Below are positions 1-4,712 of a DNA stretch of 7,468 nucleotides, in pieces (the first letter of the stretch is position 1; each line of letters opens with the position of its first letter). A program made the position numbers and the translations under genes. The DNA is from Rickettsiales bacterium. Its GTDB lineage: Bacteria; Pseudomonadota; Alphaproteobacteria; Rickettsiales; Anaplasmataceae. The DNA is taken from NCBI GenBank assembly GCA_031266615.1, contig JAISAR010000121.1, positions 1 through 7,468 on the forward strand, in the 5' to 3' direction. The notes beneath the pieces are model-generated. The model was not told the origin of the DNA. It did no database searches and was given only the letters and a program-made list of their open reading frames with translations.

Positions 1-16
1 TAATAAAGACATGAGG

Positions 17-29
17 TGCACATAGTGCA
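17..29. repeat. Short perfect inverted repeat TGCAC-ATA-GTGCA
   Basis: Two 5-base arms (17-21 and 25-29) are separated by ATA. It lies downstream of the minus-strand promoter at 113-141, so it would sit in that transcript's leader. It could be an operator or a small hairpin. The arms are short enough for chance, and no function can be assigned. Confidence 0.35.
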
Positions 30-102
30 AAAAATTAAACATAAGACGCCAACCGTGATACTTTCGTCGTTTAATCTGCACAGATTGAAGCTAAATGAAT
101 AG

Positions 103-141
103 CTCCAATAACATGATAATGGAGTTGACGGGGGTTGTCAA
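103..141 (-). promoter_or_regulatory. Sigma70-like promoter pointing out of the left edge
   Basis: On the minus strand TTGACA (complement of 136-141) is followed after exactly 17 bases by TATCAT (complement of 113-118). That is a perfect -35 box and a good -10 box at optimal spacing, the best promoter match in the window. Transcription would start near position 106 and run leftward off the window, about 40 bases past the argD stop on the same strand. Two small dyads overlap it: CTCCA/TGGAG (103-107 and 120-124) spans the -10, and TTGAC/GTCAA (125-129 and 137-141) covers the spacer and -35. These could be operator half-sites. Near the left edge a minus-strand frame opens with an ATG at about 45-43 and has no stop before the edge, but it is too short to call a gene. 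Confidence 0.55.
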
Positions 142-151
142 GTAGTTTTTT
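125..151 (+). terminator. Weak hairpin plus T-run, plus-strand reading
   Basis: TTGAC (125-129) and GTCAA (137-141) can pair around a 7-base loop, and a run of seven T follows at 145-151 on the plus strand. It formally resembles an intrinsic terminator for leftward-neighbour genes read rightward. The stem is only five pairs and AT-containing, and the same bases form the -35 region of a better minus-strand promoter, so the terminator reading is the weaker one. Confidence 0.15.
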
Positions 152-183
152 TGTTTCTGTTGGGTAGCTTTTTCCACTGTTGT

Positions 184-1374
184 TTATCCGCTTTCTGTAT
201 AGTGGGAATTGGTATCAGATAAATATTGAGTCAGAATCTCAATGCCTTCGTCGATTTCCTTTTCAGTGATGATGAGTGGAGGCAAAATTCTTACAACATT
301 ATCTGATGTTACTCCAACAGTGAGTAAACCACGATAACTTAGCTCTTCTGCAAACTTTTGGTTATTCATTTTCACTTTTATTCCAAGCATTAACCCCTTT
401 CCTCTTACTTCTTCTATCATTGGAAATTTACTTGCCAGACCTTCTAATTTATTTTTTAAATACTTGCCTCTAATTTCAACACTTTCCAAAAAGCCGGAGC
501 TGAGTAATTCATCAACCACAGCATTACCTACCGAAGTTGCAAGTGGATTGCCACCAAAAGTGGAACCGTGCATGCCAACTGCCATGTACTTAGCAGCCTT
601 TTCAGTTGCAAGACAAGCCCCTAGCGGGAACCCTGCCCCTATTCCTTTTGCAAGAGCGCATATGTCAGGCTCTACTCCTATATGTTCATATGCAAATAAC
701 TTTCCTGTTCTACCAGCACCGCATTGTACACAATCAAAAAATAGCAATATGTCGTTTTCATCACACAGCTTCCTCAGCTCCTTCATGAAGACTTCATCCA
801 TTACTTTAATACCGCCTTGTCCCTGTATTGGTTCTATCAATATAACGCCTATACTATTAGAAATTGCTTTTCTTACGCTCTCAATATTGGGCTCGACGTT
901 ATCACACCAATCAATATAAGGATTCAGTAGCTCAGAAAATTTCTGTCTATCGTTTGTAGCACAAGTTAAAAATGTCCTTCCATGAAATGCACCGTGAAAT
1001 GTTAAAATTCTATGGCGATTTTTACTGCCTTTTCCGTTTTGATAGGCCCTAGCAATCTTAAGCCCACACTCTACTGCTTCTGATCCAGAATTTGTGAAAA
1101 ATACAGTATCAGCAAAGCTGTTGTCCTTTAGTTTTTCTGCAAAGTTGTTAGCAGCAGGTATATTGTAGGTATTTGATATATGCCATAACTTTTCTCCTTG
1201 CAATTTAAGAGCGCTAATTAATTGCGGATTGGCATGACCTAAGCTGCTAACGGCTATTCCAGAGTGAAAATCTATGTAACGCTTGCCATTAACATCATAC
1301 AAATAAATACCTTTGCCATAAGAAAAATTTATATTAATAGGAGAATAAACTGGCAAGATAGGAGAAATTGTCAT
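184..1374 (-). CDS. argD: Acetylornithine/succinyl-diaminopimelate aminotransferase
   Basis: A class III PLP-dependent aminotransferase of 396 residues, about the normal ArgD length, so intact. Family motifs: NSGSEA (95-100), FHGAFHGRT (126-133), EPIQGQGG (181-188), FFDCVQCGAGRTGK (212-225), the lysine that binds PLP in LAKGIGAGFPLGA (K243), STFGGNPLA (271-279) and a C-terminal VRILPPL. ArgD makes N-acetylornithine from its semialdehyde with glutamate as donor; the E. coli enzyme also does the DapC step of the lysine/diaminopimelate pathway. No other arginine gene is in the window, and Rickettsiales endosymbionts generally lack that pathway, so the DapC role is the more likely one here (inference). 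Most relatives read DEVQ where this has DCVQ: the glutamate after the PLP-contacting aspartate is a cysteine (C215). The ATG at 1374 has no clear Shine-Dalgarno. The gene is divergent from the kinase next door. Confidence 0.93.
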   Translation of the reverse strand: MTISPILPVYSPININFSYGKGIYLYDVNGKRYIDFHSGIAVSSLGHANPQLISALKLQGEKLWHISNTYNIPAANNFAEKLKDNSFADTVFFTNSGSEAVECGLKIARAYQNGKGSKNRHRILTFHGAFHGRTFLTCATNDRQKFSELLNPYIDWCDNVEPNIESVRKAISNSIGVILIEPIQGQGGIKVMDEVFMKELRKLCDENDILLFFDCVQCGAGRTGKLFAYEHIGVEPDICALAKGIGAGFPLGACLATEKAAKYMAVGMHGSTFGGNPLATSVGNAVVDELLSSGFLESVEIRGKYLKNKLEGLASKFPMIEEVRGKGLMLGIKVKMNNQKFAEELSYRGLLTVGVTSDNVVRILPPLIITEKEIDEGIEILTQYLSDTNSHYTESG

Positions 1375-1381
1375 AAAAGTA

Positions 1382-1390
1382 TGGTATGCT
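1382..1390 (+). promoter_or_regulatory. Candidate extended -10 for the pleC-like gene
   Basis: TGGTATGCT on the plus strand fits the TGnTATnnT extended -10 pattern. No convincing -35 box lies 16-18 bases upstream. A start near 1397 would give a leader of about 42 bases. If both this and the argD promoter are real, they point toward each other within 20 bases, and the 5' ends of the two transcripts would overlap. AT-rich sequence makes chance matches common. Confidence 0.25.
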
Positions 1391-1399
1391 AAATTTTAA

Positions 1400-1428
1400 T
1401 TAATAACATAAAAGTCTTTATTTCACAA
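1400..1428 (-). promoter_or_regulatory. Candidate argD promoter
   Basis: On the minus strand TTGTGA (complement of 1423-1428) and TATTAA (complement of 1400-1405) are 17 bases apart. A TG dinucleotide one base before the -10 gives an extended -10. Transcription would start near 1393, leaving a leader of about 20 bases before the argD ATG at 1374. TTAATTAA at 1396-1403, a perfect 8-base palindrome, overlaps the -10. Confidence 0.5.
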
Positions 1429-1438
1429 TGAGAAGGAT

Positions 1439-2866
1439 ATGTATAAACTAAGTAAATTAACACTTTCTGCACTAAAGAAAAATAGATACGCAAAAGTCAT
1501 CGCATTATTCTCATCAATTTTTGTGATTTTATTTAGTGTGATATATTGTAATTATTCACTAAGGAATAACTTTCTTTCTTCTTACCGTGACTCAAGTATA
1601 GGCTTAAAAAGTGTACTGGAAAATAGCATAATAAAAAAGTATCACTACTTACTAATAGAAAAGCATCACATTAAATACAAGAACTTTGATTATATAAACC
1701 AACTGATAAGGCTGCGTGCTGAATTATTACAATCAGTTAGCGAAGTGAAGAACTTGAGCTTAATACTATATGATCAAAATAGTAGAATAATGTTCAGTCA
1801 CTTTAACACCCAAGATCATGATTATGAACAGTTACTTACAGACGATGAAATCGATAGACTACTAAACAACCAAGAGATATTTTATACTACAGGAAATAAA
1901 CTAGTTTCTATTTTCCCTATATTTCATGAAGGTGACATTAAGCCATCATTTTTTTTAAAGATCATTCAAAACCACAATAACTCTTATGTCACGGTATATA
2001 GCCTATTTTTAACGTTCGTAGGCTCATTACTAGTAATTTTAATACTAATAATGCTTTATTTACACTTTTCCAATACCCAAATGCTAGCTAAGCAACATAA
2101 AACTAATATCGAATTACAACAGATGAAAGAGGCGTTAGAGCAAGAAAATGCAAACAAGCTAAAGTTTTTTGCAAGCGTTACACATGAGCTGCGCACGCCA
2201 CTTAATGCTATTATTGGATTTGCAGAGTTGATCAAAAATGAAACTTTAGGCTCGATGGATAATTCCCAATACAAGGAGTATGCAGACGATATATATAACG
2301 CAGGGACACATTTACTTGCTTTAATTAACGATGTGCTTGATTTTTCAAAAGCTGAAGCAAGCAGTTTAACAGTAGAGAAAGTGAAGTTTAACCTGAACAA
2401 AATAATAGATTCATGTTTGAATATGCTATCACCCAAATTAAAAGAAACCGGAATTAGTTTAGAAAAGGAGATACCCAACAAACAATTATTAGTTATTGCA
2501 GATCCCAAGAGGATGAAACAAGTTATAATAAACTTATTATCAAATTCAATCAAATTTACTCCCAAAGACGGCCTAATAAGAATGGTGATTAAAGAGAATA
2601 TAGAAAAAAACTTATTGACTATTGAGTTCCATGACAATGGAATAGGAATAATGCAGCAAGACATATATAAAGTTATGTCTGTCTTTGGCCAAGCAGATTC
2701 AGGATATAGAAACGAAGGTACGGGCATCGGGTTGCCACTCAGCAAAAAAATAGTAGAGCTAATGGGTGGAACTTTCGATATTAAAAGTGAAGCAAAACTT
2801 GGTACTACGATAACGTTAAACTTCTTTTATGAAGAGCAAACATGTGAGGATTTGATTGATTTTTAA
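1439..2866 (+). CDS. pleC: Membrane sensor histidine kinase, PleC type
   Basis: A 475-residue sensor kinase. A basic N-terminus precedes a first membrane helix (about 20-38), a roughly 145-residue extracytoplasmic region (41-184) and a second helix (about 186-209). A linker rich in Q, K and E (212-242) runs straight into the dimerisation domain; I see no HAMP or PAS domain between. The H-box ASVTHELRTPLNAIIGF (245-261) places the phosphorylated histidine at H249. The ATPase domain has an N-box with N365 and N369, the G1 box DNGIGI (399-404), an F-box at F416 and the G2 box GTGIGLPLSKKIVELMGG (427-444). All catalytic motifs are present and there is no receiver domain. The HELRTPLNAIIGF form is typical of alphaproteobacterial PleC/DivJ kinases. 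Wolbachia and relatives keep a minimal set (CckA/CtrA, PleC/PleD), which is why I choose PleC. AGAAGG ends only two bases before the ATG, an unusually tight Shine-Dalgarno. Confidence 0.85.
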   Translation: MYKLSKLTLSALKKNRYAKVIALFSSIFVILFSVIYCNYSLRNNFLSSYRDSSIGLKSVLENSIIKKYHYLLIEKHHIKYKNFDYINQLIRLRAELLQSVSEVKNLSLILYDQNSRIMFSHFNTQDHDYEQLLTDDEIDRLLNNQEIFYTTGNKLVSIFPIFHEGDIKPSFFLKIIQNHNNSYVTVYSLFLTFVGSLLVILILIMLYLHFSNTQMLAKQHKTNIELQQMKEALEQENANKLKFFASVTHELRTPLNAIIGFAELIKNETLGSMDNSQYKEYADDIYNAGTHLLALINDVLDFSKAEASSLTVEKVKFNLNKIIDSCLNMLSPKLKETGISLEKEIPNKQLLVIADPKRMKQVIINLLSNSIKFTPKDGLIRMVIKENIEKNLLTIEFHDNGIGIMQQDIYKVMSVFGQADSGYRNEGTGIGLPLSKKIVELMGGTFDIKSEAKLGTTITLNFFYEEQTCEDLIDF

Positions 2867-2889
2867 CTGGAGTTCTCAGAAGCTCTGAC

Positions 2890-2900
2890 TATAATATACT
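2890..2900 (+). promoter_or_regulatory. Possible -10 region for bcp-recF
   Basis: A perfect TATAAT (2890-2895) overlaps TATACT (2895-2900) in the 64 bases between the kinase gene and bcp. Neither has a recognisable -35 box at the right distance. A 5-base dyad, TCAGA-AGC-TCTGA (2876-2888), sits immediately upstream and could be an operator. Otherwise bcp and recF would depend on readthrough from the kinase gene, as no terminator is visible between them. Confidence 0.3.
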
Positions 2901-2930
2901 ACCATACAAGTATTATTAAAGGAGCGGGAT

Positions 2931-3398
2931 ATGGAATTAGCAGTAGGAAATAATGCTCTTGATTTTAGCTTACCAACAGATTCCGGTGAAAATTTATCAT
3001 TGAGTGATTTTTTCAATAAAAAAAATGTAGTTCTTTATTTTTATCCTAAAGATGACACTCCAGGCTGCACTATGGAGGCAAAAGGCTTTAGAGATAAAAT
3101 AAATGACTTTTCTTCCCTTGATACAGTGATAATTGGTGTATCAAGAGATAGTGTTAAGTGCCACGCTGACTTCAAAGCAAAATATTCTCTACCATTTTAT
3201 CTAGTTTCTGATGAAAATGCTGAAATGTTAGAAAAATATGGTGTTTGGGTAGAAAAGAGCATGTTTGGTAAAAAGTATATGGGAATAGAACGCACTACTT
3301 TTTTGATAGATAAAAAGGGTAAAATAGTAAAGATCTGGAAAAATGTAAAAGTTAGTGGACATGTTGATGAGGTTCTAGAGGAAGTAAGGAGAATATAA
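2931..3398 (+). CDS. bcp: Thioredoxin-dependent peroxiredoxin, Bcp/PrxQ family
   Basis: A cytoplasmic peroxiredoxin of 155 residues, the usual Bcp length, reducing hydrogen peroxide and organic hydroperoxides with thiol electrons. The active site FYPKDDTPGCT (37-47) carries the peroxidatic cysteine C46 with the conserved Thr-Pro-Gly. The family's VSRDS, LVSDE, YGVWVEKS..GKKYMGIERTTFLID blocks follow, with the conserved arginine at R121. E. coli Bcp has its resolving cysteine five residues after the catalytic one; here that position is K51. The only other cysteine is C77, in SVKCHADF. So the enzyme is either 1-Cys or resolves through C77. AGGAG (2920-2924), six bases before the ATG, fixes the start. 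recF begins 22 bases after the stop, suggesting one transcript. Confidence 0.94.
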   Translation: MELAVGNNALDFSLPTDSGENLSLSDFFNKKNVVLYFYPKDDTPGCTMEAKGFRDKINDFSSLDTVIIGVSRDSVKCHADFKAKYSLPFYLVSDENAEMLEKYGVWVEKSMFGKKYMGIERTTFLIDKKGKIVKIWKNVKVSGHVDEVLEEVRRI

Positions 3399-3420
3399 AT
3401 TAGAAAAAACATCTAGGTTA

Positions 3421-4515
3421 ATGGCTACCCATTGCTACATAAAAAAGTTGCAATTACATAATTTTCGTAACCATTCAAGTTTTGAGCTGGACTCAAGTGA
3501 CAATTCGGTTGTGGTAACTGGCAAGAATGGTGTTGGTAAAACTAATATACTTGAAGCGATTTCGTTGCTTGCTAAAAGCAATGGAATGAAAAAAGCAAAA
3601 GCTAGTGAGATGCAAAACAAATTCAGTAATGAAAATTGGGCAGTGCACTATGGTTTCTTTAATGGAGTGGACTTCAGTTCAATCGGTATTGCAAAGAACT
3701 TTAATAAGAAACTAATACAAATTGATGGGAAAATGCAATCAGGTTATTCATCGCTGTATAGAATATCCAATGTGATATGGCTAATTCCGCAAATGGACTA
3801 CATTCTTCTTAGCTCTCCAAGTGATAGGTTGAAATTTTTAGACCGCATAGTTTCGTTATTTAAAGAAAATTACACTCACTGCTACATGAAATATAGGAAA
3901 GCCAAACACGAGCGGAGTAAACTGCTAAGGGAGAACATTTTGGACAAGAACTGGCTCTCTAGCCTTGAAAATGTTATGGCTGTTAATGCAGTCGATATAT
4001 TGCATATGCGACTATCTGTTTTAAAAACACTGCAAGATACAATTGATAACCAGCCCACTGAGTTTTTTCCAAAAGCGAGTCTAAAACTCAGCAGCCAGCT
4101 AACTTCAAGCGATACTGCAGAATATTTTCAGAGTCGTCTAAAGGAAAATAGAGAAAAAGACTCGTTAACTGGTAGAGTAGCCTTTTGTGTGAACAATGAT
4201 AAATTTCAGGTTTTTTACCAAGGAAGAGATATACCAATAAACTTGTGCTCTACTGGAGAGCAAAAGTTATTGCTGCTTTCTATCATCTTATCCAGTGTAA
4301 AAGCAAGGTGTATTCACCACAATAAGGCACCGCTTCTCCTCCTTGATGATATAATGTCTCATCTGGATGAGCATTACAGGAGGGTGTTGATAAAGGAAGT
4401 ATTAAGTATTCAATGCCAAACTTGGATAACTGACGTAGATCGAAACAATTTTGATAGCTACATTGATTCTTTCAGGTTCATTGAGTTACAGACGGGTGAG
4501 ATGTATTCAAGCTAG
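3421..4515 (+). CDS. recF: DNA replication and repair protein RecF
   Basis: An SMC-like ATPase of 364 residues, close to the 357 of E. coli RecF and complete. RecF acts with RecO and RecR to load RecA at single-strand gaps behind stalled forks. The opening IKKLQLHNFRNHSSFEL is the RecF signature start. The Walker A box GKNGVGKT is at 34-41. The ABC-type signature CSTGEQKLLLLSIILS (276-291) has the STGEQK form seen in alphaproteobacterial RecF. Walker B is PLLLLDD (304-310), followed by the D-loop SHLD (313-316). The middle helical part (about 130-270) lacks strong motifs, as usual. The Shine-Dalgarno is poor (TAGG four to seven bases upstream), which fits translation coupled to bcp 22 bases before. 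It is not next to dnaA-dnaN-gyrB here, unlike in many bacteria. Confidence 0.95.
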   Translation: MATHCYIKKLQLHNFRNHSSFELDSSDNSVVVTGKNGVGKTNILEAISLLAKSNGMKKAKASEMQNKFSNENWAVHYGFFNGVDFSSIGIAKNFNKKLIQIDGKMQSGYSSLYRISNVIWLIPQMDYILLSSPSDRLKFLDRIVSLFKENYTHCYMKYRKAKHERSKLLRENILDKNWLSSLENVMAVNAVDILHMRLSVLKTLQDTIDNQPTEFFPKASLKLSSQLTSSDTAEYFQSRLKENREKDSLTGRVAFCVNNDKFQVFYQGRDIPINLCSTGEQKLLLLSIILSSVKARCIHHNKAPLLLLDDIMSHLDEHYRRVLIKEVLSIQCQTWITDVDRNNFDSYIDSFRFIELQTGEMYSS

Positions 4516-4712
4516 CTCCAGCCACTCACTAGATTTCTTGCATAGCTTCTTGGAAATAAATTTATAATAATTTTATATTTTAAATGAAATCTTTTTATTA
4601 GTATTGTCTTTTTTGTAAAAACATTCCTAACTTTCTCTTCACTTTTTCTGGGTCAGTTAGCTTTTTCTTAAGTGTTGCACGCTAGAACCCCAAGTATCTT
4701 TGAATCTTAACT
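4516..4712 (+). promoter_or_regulatory. AT-rich spacer, probable leader of the collagen-like gene
   Basis: No open frame of note. Candidate boxes are TTGCAT (4538-4543) with TATAAT (4563-4568) at a long 19-base spacing, and TTGGAA (4550-4555) with TATATT (4574-4579) at 18 bases. Either would give a leader of over 120 bases. No GC-rich hairpin terminator follows recF, so readthrough from recF is also possible. No Shine-Dalgarno precedes the ATG at 4713, and an in-frame TGA at 4701-4703 rules out a longer N-terminus except from a non-standard start. Confidence 0.3.

Noticed and set aside
2..45. Partial minus-strand gene starting with ATG near 45-43 and open to the left edge
   Set aside because: Only about 14 codons are visible, with no ribosome binding site and no recognisable motif, so it cannot be supported as a gene.
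464..919. Plus-strand open frame of 151 codons
   Set aside because: It lies antisense inside the well-supported argD gene, has no family motif and no ribosome binding site, and its peptide looks like a reverse-strand reading.
2056..2745. Minus-strand open frame of 229 codons
   Set aside because: It is antisense to the kinase catalytic region, where every kinase motif is conserved on the plus strand; the frame is open only because of codon bias.
4675..4700. TTGCAC with TATCTT as a promoter for the large gene
   Set aside because: The spacing is only 14 bases and the start would fall almost on the ATG, leaving no leader.
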